Shown here one piece after another: positions 36,530 through 44,993 of a stretch of DNA of 64,000 nt (positions within the stretch are counted from its first letter, which is position 1; every line of letters begins with the position of its first letter). The position numbers and the translations under genes were made by a program. The notes under the pieces were generated by a model, which worked only from the letters and a program-made list of their open reading frames with translations, did no database searches and was not told the DNA's origin. This stretch comes from Verrucomicrobiia bacterium (GTDB lineage Bacteria; Verrucomicrobiota; Verrucomicrobiia; Verrucomicrobiales; DEV007), in the NCBI GenBank assembly GCA_030425385.1, contig JAUIAH010000001.1, positions 62,001 to 126,000 of the forward strand, written 5' to 3'.

Positions 36530-37189
36530 CTAGTCTTTGACTTGATAGCCAGCGGTGTCGGGGGTGAAGGTGCCGCTGGGTACTTCTTTGTTAGGGTAGA
36601 TCTTTTGGAATTCGTTTCGGATGGTGGATTTGTCGCGGAAGAACATTTGGAAGGCGGTGAGTTGGTCGTTCTTGGCGTAGATGTAGAAGACGAGCTTGGT
36701 GAGGGCGAGGGAGGCTTTGCCGTCGCGGATCTTGGTTTCGACGATATGGAAGTCGCCTTCTTGGGTGATCTTGGTTATTTGAAAGCCTTTTTGAAAGTCA
36801 GCGAGGGTGCGGGGGAAGCCGGCTTCGATGAAGGCGACGCCGCGGAAGCGGTCGTCTTGCTGGAGGTCGGCGAGGGTGTGGCGCTTCATGGTGCGTTTCT
36901 TGGGCTCCATGATGAGGACTTCTTCGGCGTTTTTGACGGCGAGATAATCCTGACCGATTTCCCAACGGATGAAGTCTGGAGCTTGATACCAGAAGGTTCC
37001 CTGCTTTTTGAAGGTTCGCCGGACGGAACTCATCTTGCGTTCTTGCACGAAGGTGCCGTGGAGGCTTTGTAATTTGGATTGGGCATCGATCCAGCGTTTG
37101 ACCGGTGTGAGATCGAGGTCCCTGGCAAAGAGAGAGGGTGGGTACGAGACGGTAGCGACGATGAGAAGCGAGAGGCAGAGGGAACGCAT
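36530..37189 (-). CDS. lolA: Outer-membrane lipoprotein carrier protein LolA-like
   Basis: 219 residues from ATG 37189, the first Met before a signal peptide (MRSLCLSLLIVATVSYPPSLFA); the 44-codon upstream extension is not protein-like. The mature part follows LolA: an SKLQSLHGTFVQERKMSS start, strand-forming GTFWYQAPDFIRWEI, then VAFIEAGFPRTL and the C-terminal strand LTAFQMFFRDKSTI. LolA shuttles lipoproteins from the inner-membrane LolCDE exporter to the outer membrane. It may instead belong to the wider LolA/RseB-like family, but the length and order favour LolA. It is divergent from mfd. Confidence 0.8.
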   Translation of the reverse strand: MRSLCLSLLIVATVSYPPSLFARDLDLTPVKRWIDAQSKLQSLHGTFVQERKMSSVRRTFKKQGTFWYQAPDFIRWEIGQDYLAVKNAEEVLIMEPKKRTMKRHTLADLQQDDRFRGVAFIEAGFPRTLADFQKGFQITKITQEGDFHIVETKIRDGKASLALTKLVFYIYAKNDQLTAFQMFFRDKSTIRNEFQKIYPNKEVPSGTFTPDTAGYQVKD

Positions 37190-37268
37190 GGCGGAAAGGT
37201 AAGGGTGAGGGGGAGGCGGGGCAAGGCATCCGTTGCACGCGGCGGACCGTTGCCATAGGGTCCCGGCC

Positions 37269-40200
37269 ATGTCAACGAACGGTGCCCAGCCCAAACGCAC
37301 GGCGCCTTTGTGTACCGACATGATGTCAATGTCAGGATTGACAGTTGCTTCACGGTCTGTGGGGAAGTGGCCTCTGAAGAAGGCGGTGATCTTGGATCAG
37401 ATTGCGGAACCGGCACAGCCCTTCTGGGTGACTTGGGTTTTGGAGCAATTGGTGGTGGCACAACCGGAGGGAGGCACTTTGTGGGTTTTGTGTCGGGATA
37501 CGACGCAGCAGGATCGCTTGGCCAATGAGTTGCCTGTGTGGACTCGCCAATCCATCTTGTACTTTCCCCAACACGATGCGGTGCATTTCGAGGGTGCCTT
37601 GCCAGATCCGGAGACGGCTTCCGAGCGTTTGCAAACGTTGCATGCGCTGGGCTCACCGCCGACGGCGTGGCGGATGGTGTTGGTGCATCATGAGAGTTTG
37701 GAGGAGAACGTGCCTGCGCCGGGATCGTTGCAGCGGGAGGAACGCCAGATTGAGGTAGGGAGCGCGTGGGACATGCAGCAATTGGCGGAGGATTTGCAGG
37801 AGGCGGGATTCGAACGGGTGCCGCAGGTGTTCGAACGTGGGCAGTATGCGCAGCGAGGGGGTATCCTGGATATCTTTGCCTGGCAGGCGACGGATCCGGT
37901 ACGGTTGGAGTTCTTTGACAGGGAGGTGGAGTCGATTCGTGTGTTTGATATCGATGCGCAGACGTCCGTGCGCAGCTTGGAGCGGACGGCGTTGTTATTG
38001 AAAGACGCGGCGGAGGCGTTCAGTCGCTTGGCCGACTATGTGGGTGAAGGGGATCGGACATTGACAGTGGAGTGTGACACGGATGAGGTGCCGCGGGCGG
38101 ATGTGCGGGTGACCGAGTTTTCCGAGGGGTCCGCTGGATCCCCGGCATGGGCGAGTACGGATGGGCCTTTGGGGGAGTTTCACGCCGGGGACTTCGTCTT
38201 GCAGGAGGCGCGACGGCAACAAGTGGTGGATCAGTTAGACGAATGGGCGGCCAAGAAATGGACGATTCGCATGTATTTCAACAATAAGGGAGAGGTGGAT
38301 CGCTTTCGTGAACTGGTGCCGGGGGAGGCTTTAGAGCGCGCGGGGGTGGCTTTCTGTGAGGGCCGTTTGGCAAAGGGCTTCACGGTGCCGAAGGCGAGGC
38401 TGGCCATTCTCACTGATGCCGAGATCTTTGGGCGTTATCAGCATGGACGGACGCAGCGCTTGTTCAAGCGCGTGAGCCGCCAGCGGAAGTTTGCTGGGTC
38501 CTCTGACTTCACTCAGTTCCAGCCGGATGACTTCGTGGTCCATGCAGAGTATGGGATTGGGCGCTACCTGGATATTGAGAAACGGGAACGAGACGGCGTG
38601 ACGGAGGAAGTGCTCGTGATCGAGTATGCGGAGGATGCGAAACTGTATGTTTCCTTGGAGAATGCGCATCTGGTCTCCCGCTATGTGGGCGTAGGGAAGA
38701 GCACGCCGAAGCTTAGCAAATTGGGCAGTGGGCGATGGATGAAGATGAAGAAAGCGACGGAGCGTGCGATCCGCGATTATGCGGGGGAATTGCTCAAGTT
38801 GCAGGCGTCTCGTCAGACCTATGATGGGATGGCGCATGGGGAAGATACCAAGTGGCAATGGGAGTTTGAGAACGCATTCCTCTATAAAGAGACGCGTGAC
38901 CAGTTGAAGGCGATCCATGAAACGAAGGAGGACATGGAGAGTGCCAATCCCATGGATCGCCTGATCTGCGGTGATGTGGGTTTTGGCAAGACGGAGGTGG
39001 CTATCCGCGCAGCCTTTAAGGCGGTGATGAGCGGCTATCAGGTGGCAATGCTAGCGCCGACTACGGTGTTGGCTCAACAACACTATCACAATTTCTGCGA
39101 GCGGATGTCCGACTATCCCATTCGTTTGGCGTGTCTGAGTCGCTTCCTCAAGCCCGGGGCGCAGAAGAAGGTGGTGAAGGATCTGGCCGCTGGGGAAGTG
39201 GACATTGTCATTGGGACGCATCGCCTTACGTCAAAGGACATTGCTTTCAAGAAGCTGGGCTTGGTCATCATCGATGAAGAGCAGCGATTTGGGGTGCGTC
39301 ACAAGGAGAAGTTCAAAGAACGCTTTCATCTCGTGGACGTGCTCACGTTGTCGGCCACGCCGATTCCACGAACTCTCTACATGTCCCTGATGGGCGTGCG
39401 GGACATGTCGACGATCGAGACGGCGCCTCCCAATCGTCTCCCGGTGCAGACGAATATTTGCGCCTATGACGAGCGGCTCGTGCGCGATGCGATCCAGCGA
39501 GAATTGAAGCGCGATGGGCAAGTCTATTATTTGCACAATCGAGTAGGCAATATCGAGGATGTGGCTTCCAAGATCAAGCAATTGTGCCCCGGCGCGAAGG
39601 TGGGCTTTGGGCATGGGCAGATGGACAAAGAGGTGCTGGAGGATGTGATGCAGCGTTTTGTGGATGCGGAGATCGATGTGCTCGTCTGCACGACGATCAT
39701 TGAGAGTGGGATCGATATCCCCAATGCCAACACGATCATCATCGATCGCGCCGATCGCTTTGGACTGGCCGACCTCTATCAATTGCGCGGACGGGTGGGG
39801 AGAGCACAACGCAAAGCCTATGCCATTCTCATGCTGCCTCGCCATCTTTTGAGCACGGGGGATGCGCGCAAGCGCATGAAAGCCATACGTGACTACTCCG
39901 ACCTTGGCGCAGGATTCAAGATTGCCATGCGCGACCTGGAGATTCGCGGTGCCGGAAATTTGTTAGGCACGCAACAGAGCGGTCATATCATGGCCGTCGG
40001 GTTCGATCTCTACTGTCAGTTGCTCAAGCAATCGATCGCTGCCCTGCAAGGACGACACACGGTGACGCGCATTGACGTTCCTGTGAGGATTGATTTCCTC
40101 ATCACCCACGAGAAGAAGCGAGGCACGGGTGGTGAAGATTTGGTGGCGGCCTTTCTTCCCGCCTCGTACATCGAGGAGGCACCGATGCGGATCCTTGCAT

Positions 40201-40511
40201 ATCGCCAGCTCGCGGAGCTCACGACAAAGAAGGAATTGAAGGCGCTGGAGAAAGAATGGCGGGATCGCTTCGGTGCGCCGCATCGCCCTGTGGAGAATCT
40301 GTTAGCGGTGACTGACCTCAAGATCGCTGCGGCGCATGCGGGTGTGACGGCGGTGGAGATCAAAGATGGCCGACTCATGCTCACACGGGGAGGCGAGTAT
40401 CTCATGATCGATGGGAAGTTTCCCAGACTCAAGGGGAGGAAGAATCGGCAACGCCTCTTGAGTGCGGTAGACCTGATGCAACAACTGCTAGAGTCTCTGA
40501 ATAAACGGTGA
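37269..40511 (+). CDS. mfd: Transcription-repair coupling factor Mfd
   Basis: 1080 residues from ATG 37269 (AGGG upstream). Domain order of Mfd: N-terminal UvrB-like part (WVLCRDTTQQDRLANELPV ... YFPQHDAVHFE), RNA polymerase interaction domain (PDDFVVHAEYGIGRYLDI), then the superfamily 2 translocase: Walker A GDVGFGKTEVA (about residue 568), DEEQ box IIDEEQRFGVRH, motif VI-like QLRGRVGRAQRKAYA, and the TRCF tail. Mfd pushes stalled RNA polymerase off damaged DNA and recruits UvrA. The downstream gene converges 12 bases away. Confidence 0.95.
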   Translation: MSTNGAQPKRTAPLCTDMMSMSGLTVASRSVGKWPLKKAVILDQIAEPAQPFWVTWVLEQLVVAQPEGGTLWVLCRDTTQQDRLANELPVWTRQSILYFPQHDAVHFEGALPDPETASERLQTLHALGSPPTAWRMVLVHHESLEENVPAPGSLQREERQIEVGSAWDMQQLAEDLQEAGFERVPQVFERGQYAQRGGILDIFAWQATDPVRLEFFDREVESIRVFDIDAQTSVRSLERTALLLKDAAEAFSRLADYVGEGDRTLTVECDTDEVPRADVRVTEFSEGSAGSPAWASTDGPLGEFHAGDFVLQEARRQQVVDQLDEWAAKKWTIRMYFNNKGEVDRFRELVPGEALERAGVAFCEGRLAKGFTVPKARLAILTDAEIFGRYQHGRTQRLFKRVSRQRKFAGSSDFTQFQPDDFVVHAEYGIGRYLDIEKRERDGVTEEVLVIEYAEDAKLYVSLENAHLVSRYVGVGKSTPKLSKLGSGRWMKMKKATERAIRDYAGELLKLQASRQTYDGMAHGEDTKWQWEFENAFLYKETRDQLKAIHETKEDMESANPMDRLICGDVGFGKTEVAIRAAFKAVMSGYQVAMLAPTTVLAQQHYHNFCERMSDYPIRLACLSRFLKPGAQKKVVKDLAAGEVDIVIGTHRLTSKDIAFKKLGLVIIDEEQRFGVRHKEKFKERFHLVDVLTLSATPIPRTLYMSLMGVRDMSTIETAPPNRLPVQTNICAYDERLVRDAIQRELKRDGQVYYLHNRVGNIEDVASKIKQLCPGAKVGFGHGQMDKEVLEDVMQRFVDAEIDVLVCTTIIESGIDIPNANTIIIDRADRFGLADLYQLRGRVGRAQRKAYAILMLPRHLLSTGDARKRMKAIRDYSDLGAGFKIAMRDLEIRGAGNLLGTQQSGHIMAVGFDLYCQLLKQSIAALQGRHTVTRIDVPVRIDFLITHEKKRGTGGEDLVAAFLPASYIEEAPMRILAYRQLAELTTKKELKALEKEWRDRFGAPHRPVENLLAVTDLKIAAAHAGVTAVEIKDGRLMLTRGGEYLMIDGKFPRLKGRKNRQRLLSAVDLMQQLLESLNKR

Positions 40512-40523
40512 TGATATCATTCG

Positions 40524-42665
40524 TCAGCGATCCACCCGAATACGGAAACAACAACGCCCGGTTGGGACTTCTGTCAGATCGAGCGTGACGAGCCGCACTT
40601 CCATGCCATCAGCACCGGTGAAGAGAGTGCTCTCGCGGCGAGCCGTGTAGGCCACGGGCACCCAGTTGGTGAGGTCATCGCTCATTTCGCAAATGATGGT
40701 GGCATCGTGAGCATCCGCATGCTCTTGAAAGCTGAGAGTGCTATCGATCAAAGAGAAGCTGAGGGGAAGATCTCCTGGCGCCGTGGGATTGGTGCCCACG
40801 GCATACTCAACGAGATCCGCGATCCCATCGGCGTCCGCATCGGCAATGCTTGAGTCTCCATCGCTCGGGGCATGGCCAAAGAAGCGGTGCACCCAATCCT
40901 CGTAGGTTGAGGAGGCGGACACGTTATGGCCTTCTGTCAGGGTGGCAAGCGTTCCTGGACTGGCATGCCAGTAACTACCGCTGGCTGTTTCTAACAAACC
41001 CACCGCTCTGACCATGTAGGTCGCCGAGACCCCAGCGGGAGCATCGTGAAGGAACGTCGTCGCCTCTACGAGGCTGTCAGTGATTCTGACAAACGGCCCA
41101 TTGGCATCCACCGCGCGATAGACGTGGTAACCGCGCACGTCTCCGCGTGGCGAGGCCGTCCATGCCAGTTCGACCTGGTTCCCGCTAGCCGTGGCCACCA
41201 GATTCGCAGGGGGAGCGATGGGATGAAGGCTCAGCGTGGGATCGCCTAACAAAGCGGCGTGGACGCCTCCCTGGAGCAGCCCCGCATCGTAGGTGGCGGA
41301 GCGGCGTTGGTTGAAGACTGCGCGCATCATGTCTCCAGTGGAATCTCCCAGAGCCATGCGGTAGTTAGGCCAATGCGGGCGGGCGCTCCAGCAAGCGATG
41401 AGGCCGCCATCCTCCGTGGCGAGAAACGACCTCAGGAAATTGTTAGACGAATCGAAGTCTCCGAGGTAGCTGCCGAAGAAGAATCCAAACGCCACGCGGT
41501 GTGATTCCTGAGCAAGGCTCGTGGCGCTTCCAATGCCGCTGATGGAATGAAAGCTGCCTGCCCCAGCGCCGTAGCCAAGCAAGTAGCCCTCGTTCGCAAC
41601 TGCGTGAGGCCAGGCGAGATCATGGACGGCACCTCGACCCACGATGGTGGGAAATCCTCGGCGGGCGCCTGCCGCCACGCCTTCTTTCAAGCTTGCAAAG
41701 TGATCATCAAAAAGCGCTTGGTTAGGGTAAACCAAGATACCACGCCGGAACGCGTGATTCTTGTCGAGATAGCGTCGCAAGAGATCGGTCTCAGTGAGGG
41801 GCGCAAAGGCTGGAAGATCGGCGAGATCGACCCGTCCCACGGCCAATGACACTTCCGTCCGCACCGTGCTCTGATCAAACTTCCCATCTCCAGGTACGTT
41901 GTCGTTGCGCGTGCCAGACGGCGCGGTGGTATTGACAGCAACATCGGTCCAGCTCCCTTCCAGATCTCCGTAATAGACGTCGGCGGGCCATGCCCCGTAA
42001 TGGTCGACATGCCCATCGGGAGCGGTCAACCCAGCATACGGCACGGCCAGATCGCCAAACAGAAAGACCGTATTCAAATGGGGATCACCCGCATGCATCG
42101 CTCGGATCGCGTCCTTGATCGCCGCCGGTGAGGCGTCCAGGGCAAAGTCCTGCCGATGCACCGTCCATCCTTCCCGATGCAGATCCCCCACGAGACGCGT
42201 CAGTTCTGTCTCCAAGGGCGCCGCCTGATTGGCCGCCACCGCCAGGAAGAGGCTTCCTCGCGCATCGTGCAACGGCAACTCGATCCCACCCAACGCGTGC
42301 CCAAAGGCCGATTTGCCGCCAGTTTCGGAGTAGGCCATGACCCGATACTCCTTGCCCTCACCCAGCGCTACGGCCGGGTCCCGGTAGTGAAAGACGGTAT
42401 TCCCCTCCCCATCCGGGACACCAGAATCCTTGGAGATGACCACCTGCGTCGCTTTCCCGGCAGCATCAAGGATCTCCAGGCGGAAATCGCCCAATCCCGC
42501 GATTCCCAGCCACTCCACTCGCAGCGCCAAAGGCTCGACCTCAGGACGCACCTCCAAGGCAAGGGATCGGAGCTTTCCATAATCAGCCCCCTCAGCGATC
42601 CCTGCCAACCCGCCAAGAAGGAGGATCAAGAGCCAGAGGGACGGCCTGGAGTGCATAGAAATCAT
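40524..42665 (-). CDS. Exported gingipain-like (C25-type fold) protein with FnIII domain
   Basis: 713 residues, signal peptide (WLLILLLGGLAGIAEG). The middle part resembles the C25 caspase-like peptidase fold: TVFLFGDLAVPYAGL, PADVYYGDLEGSWT and AVGRVDLADLPAF match the core order. However, the usual GHG (catalytic His) is GAG in GYGAGAGSFHS (364-374) and the usual AC of the catalytic Cys is GS in FGSYLGDFD (397-405). An FnIII-like module (LVATASGNQVELAWTASP) and the phylum-typical tail (LTNWVPVAYTAR ... CCFRIRVDR) follow. I read it as a probably inactive or altered C25-fold surface protein. The start may be ATG 42665 or 42656. Confidence 0.65.
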   Translation of the reverse strand: MISMHSRPSLWLLILLLGGLAGIAEGADYGKLRSLALEVRPEVEPLALRVEWLGIAGLGDFRLEILDAAGKATQVVISKDSGVPDGEGNTVFHYRDPAVALGEGKEYRVMAYSETGGKSAFGHALGGIELPLHDARGSLFLAVAANQAAPLETELTRLVGDLHREGWTVHRQDFALDASPAAIKDAIRAMHAGDPHLNTVFLFGDLAVPYAGLTAPDGHVDHYGAWPADVYYGDLEGSWTDVAVNTTAPSGTRNDNVPGDGKFDQSTVRTEVSLAVGRVDLADLPAFAPLTETDLLRRYLDKNHAFRRGILVYPNQALFDDHFASLKEGVAAGARRGFPTIVGRGAVHDLAWPHAVANEGYLLGYGAGAGSFHSISGIGSATSLAQESHRVAFGFFFGSYLGDFDSSNNFLRSFLATEDGGLIACWSARPHWPNYRMALGDSTGDMMRAVFNQRRSATYDAGLLQGGVHAALLGDPTLSLHPIAPPANLVATASGNQVELAWTASPRGDVRGYHVYRAVDANGPFVRITDSLVEATTFLHDAPAGVSATYMVRAVGLLETASGSYWHASPGTLATLTEGHNVSASSTYEDWVHRFFGHAPSDGDSSIADADADGIADLVEYAVGTNPTAPGDLPLSFSLIDSTLSFQEHADAHDATIICEMSDDLTNWVPVAYTARRESTLFTGADGMEVRLVTLDLTEVPTGRCCFRIRVDR

Positions 42666-42673
42666 GAAATATA

Positions 42674-42701
42674 ATAATATTCATAATTATCGTAATGACA
42701 A
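42674..42701 (-). promoter_or_regulatory. Sigma-70-like promoter of the gingipain-like gene
   Basis: On the minus strand, TTGTCA (42701-42696) and TATTAT (42679-42674) lie 16 bases apart, each one base from consensus. The predicted start of transcription is near 42667, only about two bases before the first ATG (42665). This is an AT-rich patch in a GC-rich genome. Confidence 0.5.
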
Positions 42702-42749
42702 ATGCTTGTGATTCCCCGAGAAAGCCATTCACAAATTTGCAATTGGCTG

Positions 42750-42796
42750 GGTAGCGCCTCGTTTCCAAGGCGTTCCAAGGCGTTCCGAGCGCTACC
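42750..42796. repeat. Inverted repeat before the chorismatase-like gene
   Basis: GGTAGCGC (42750-42757) and GCGCTACC (42789-42796) form perfect 8-bp arms. Between them AAGGCGTTCC occurs twice in tandem. A leader hairpin or a repeat-family copy; the downstream start codon is about 30-40 bases away. Confidence 0.4.
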
Positions 42797-42828
42797 GGTC
42801 GTTGACAGCGTGGAAGGGCCCGTGGTTA

Positions 42829-43767
42829 ATGCAGCGAATGACCGATCTGCAATGCGCCCGACCCGTATCCGTTGGATTTGGGGAGACCCAGGCGACGGTC
42901 GATCTCGGCGCGGGCGGTTTGCACGCAACCATCCCGGCGCCGCATCTGGCGGGCCCCCCCGTCGAGATTCTCGGCAAGCTGCATCCTGGGGCCACGCGGT
43001 GTGAGAGTGATCGCTTCCAGGCCCTCGCAGACGACGCCCGCTTGATGGGCATTGCCGTCTGCCACGTGGGGCCCGAAGATCTCGAGACAGTCAGCCGGGC
43101 TTGTTACACCGAACTCTTCAGGCTTCTTGGGGACCGTCATGCCGCGCGGGTATGGCATTATGTGCCTGCCATCAATGCCTCGCCGGATGGGCTGGAGAAT
43201 TATCGGGTCTTCAATGTGGGACGCCGTCAGGCATTCGATGCGCACTTCGGCGTGGATGCGGAGCGTCAGATGCCTGCGGCTTCGGCGGTCGGCATTCCCG
43301 GCCAGCACTTCGTCATGGCGTTTGACGCCTGGGTTGTGCCTCCCACCTTTCTAGAGAATCCCCAGCAAACCCCGGCGTATCATTACCCCACCACTTACGG
43401 GCCCAAATCGCCGAGCTTTGCCCGCGCAGCGAGTGCTGGTGCGCACATCTACCTTTCGGGCACGGCCAGCATTCGCGGATCTGAGACCGTTCACGTGGGC
43501 GACAGCCAAGGGCAATTCGATGTCACGGCCACGAATTTGGAGACCTTGGCCACGGCACTCGACTACCCTAGTTGGTCTGCGGTGGCAGCTGAACCCGATT
43601 TCTCCATGAAGGTCTATCTCCGCCACGCGGAAAGCCTGGCCACGTTGCAACCGCTCCTTGCCAAGCGCTTGGGCGCCTCTGCAGCGAACACGATCATTCT
43701 TCAGGCCGATATTTGCCGAGCCGATCTCGATTTGGAGATCGAGGCGTCCTTTCGCCGTCGGTCGTGA
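42829..43767 (+). CDS. Chorismatase-family protein (FkbO/Hyg5/XanB2-like)
   Basis: 312 residues from ATG 42829; ATG 42838 or a TTG at 42802 are alternatives. Family pattern over the whole length: RVWHYVPAINASPDGLENYR, then FNVGRRQAF, ASAVGIPGQ, the PTTYGPKSPSFARAAS segment, HIYLSGTASIRGSETVHVGD, and the end DICRADLDLEIEAS, where chorismatases carry the catalytic Glu. These enzymes turn chorismate into pyruvate plus a hydroxylated or dihydroxylated ring acid. It stands alone with no obvious aromatic-pathway neighbours, so the product and use are unclear. Confidence 0.72.
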   Translation: MQRMTDLQCARPVSVGFGETQATVDLGAGGLHATIPAPHLAGPPVEILGKLHPGATRCESDRFQALADDARLMGIAVCHVGPEDLETVSRACYTELFRLLGDRHAARVWHYVPAINASPDGLENYRVFNVGRRQAFDAHFGVDAERQMPAASAVGIPGQHFVMAFDAWVVPPTFLENPQQTPAYHYPTTYGPKSPSFARAASAGAHIYLSGTASIRGSETVHVGDSQGQFDVTATNLETLATALDYPSWSAVAAEPDFSMKVYLRHAESLATLQPLLAKRLGASAANTIILQADICRADLDLEIEASFRRRS

Positions 43768-43828
43768 GGAAAGCGCCCTTCATAAAACATTCCTGGCCTT
43801 CCCCGCGGCGCTCGTTACCATTCCCGTC

Positions 43829-43912
43829 ATGAAGAAAGACACCCTCTTCTTTCTAGCACTCATCCTTGGCATGGCCTTCGTCCACAGCTGCGCCAGTTCG
43901 CAACCGGGTTGA
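43829..43912 (+). CDS. Possible very short lipoprotein-like peptide
   Basis: 27 residues: a basic start MKKD, a hydrophobic core FFLALILGMAF and a Cys in HSCASSQPG, resembling entericidin-type small lipoproteins. The lipobox (VHSC) is imperfect and no good ribosome site was seen. It lies between the chorismatase-like gene and the Cys-rich exported gene. Confidence 0.3.
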   Translation: MKKDTLFFLALILGMAFVHSCASSQPG

Positions 43913-44074
43913 GGCACGTGACCAGACGCGGGTGATCCGTTGGGTTACCAATCAGAAATTCTCCCGGAAGCTCCCCACGTTGTGCTCGTGCCCGCGCCTC
44001 TTTGATTTCCAACCTTTGAAGCCTTTCGAAGGTCAACCGAACCAACCAAACAACCTACCTACGAAATAGCCCAA

Positions 44075-44746
44075 ATGAAATCCTTCACGCTAACAATCAT
44101 CCAAGCCGTTGCCCTGATCGGAATGCCTGTCGCTTTCGCCGAAGCGACTGAGAAATGTGAAAAGACCTGCGACCTTGCTCAGAAGGCCGACTGCGCAGCG
44201 TGTCCCGTGACCGCCGCCATGGATGCCCTTCCCAAGATCAGCTATGTCATCGCGGGTGAAGCTTCGGCCTGCGCCAAGAGCGCGGAGACGGCCAAAGCTG
44301 CTGGAAAGGAAGTCAAATACGTCGTCGCTGGCAAAGAGCTCTGTTGCGAGACGATGGCCAATGAAGCTCACGTTGAGGCGGTGGAGACCTTTGTCGCGAG
44401 CTTTGCCTCTACGAAAAGCTGTGAGGCGAGCGGCAAGACTTACGTGGGCACCAAAGGGTATGATTGCGGCACGCACGCAAGCACGGTCGCTGCCCTCGCC
44501 AAGAAGGCCATGGACGGCGTGAAGGTGACCCATATCGTGGCCGGCAAGGAGTATTGCTGCCCAGAGGAAGCCGGAAAGGCAGCGAAGGAAGCTGGCGCCA
44601 AGGTCACCTATGCCGTGGCCGAAGAGAAGACCCAGTGCGCCGCGACGAACCGCATGAGCGTTGCCGTCGCCAAATACAAGGCCGCGATTCAGGCCATTGC
44701 GAAAGCAGAAGCGGAGACGGCAGCGAATGCCGCAGCCAATTCCTAA
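44075..44746 (+). CDS. Exported Cys-rich protein with internal repeat
   Basis: 223 residues with a signal peptide (cleavage near AFA-EA). Mature part: a CxxC (Cys40/43), then two similar units of about 70 residues, each with a VAGKE[LY]CC motif (CC at 90-91 and 161-162) flanked by Ala/Lys-rich helices (ETAKAAGKEVKYVVAGKELCC; EEAGKAAKEAGAKVTYAVA). The paired Cys-Cys and regular layout suggest metal binding, perhaps copper or iron, but that is inference. A hairpin terminator follows at 44772. No known domain recognised. Confidence 0.7.
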   Translation: MKSFTLTIIQAVALIGMPVAFAEATEKCEKTCDLAQKADCAACPVTAAMDALPKISYVIAGEASACAKSAETAKAAGKEVKYVVAGKELCCETMANEAHVEAVETFVASFASTKSCEASGKTYVGTKGYDCGTHASTVAALAKKAMDGVKVTHIVAGKEYCCPEEAGKAAKEAGAKVTYAVAEEKTQCAATNRMSVAVAKYKAAIQAIAKAEAETAANAAANS

Positions 44747-44771
44747 CGATCCCTTACTTTAGTCAAGAATC

Positions 44772-44810
44772 GAAGCCCTCACGGTACGCCGTTGAGGGCT
44801 TCTTTCGTTT
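44772..44810 (+). terminator. Rho-independent terminator after the Cys-rich gene
   Basis: Stem GAAGCCCTCA (44772-44781) with TGAGGGCTTC (44793-44802), extended inside by a second short stem, followed by TTTCGTTT. It lies 26 bases after the stop at 44746. Confidence 0.88.
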
Positions 44811-44993
44811 CGAGGGCTCAGAGTTCTCAGAGCACCTTTCTTGTTAGGCTATCAGCCGAGATCGCTGCCCCATACCTTACTAGCAGAAGAATACCGATAC
44901 CTTTCCTCACAGTCGCCCAAACGAGCGTTTCCCCTGGCACTCGCAAGCCCGTCATCGTCCTTGATCCCTTCGCTCGCGGGCCTAGGCTTTCTC

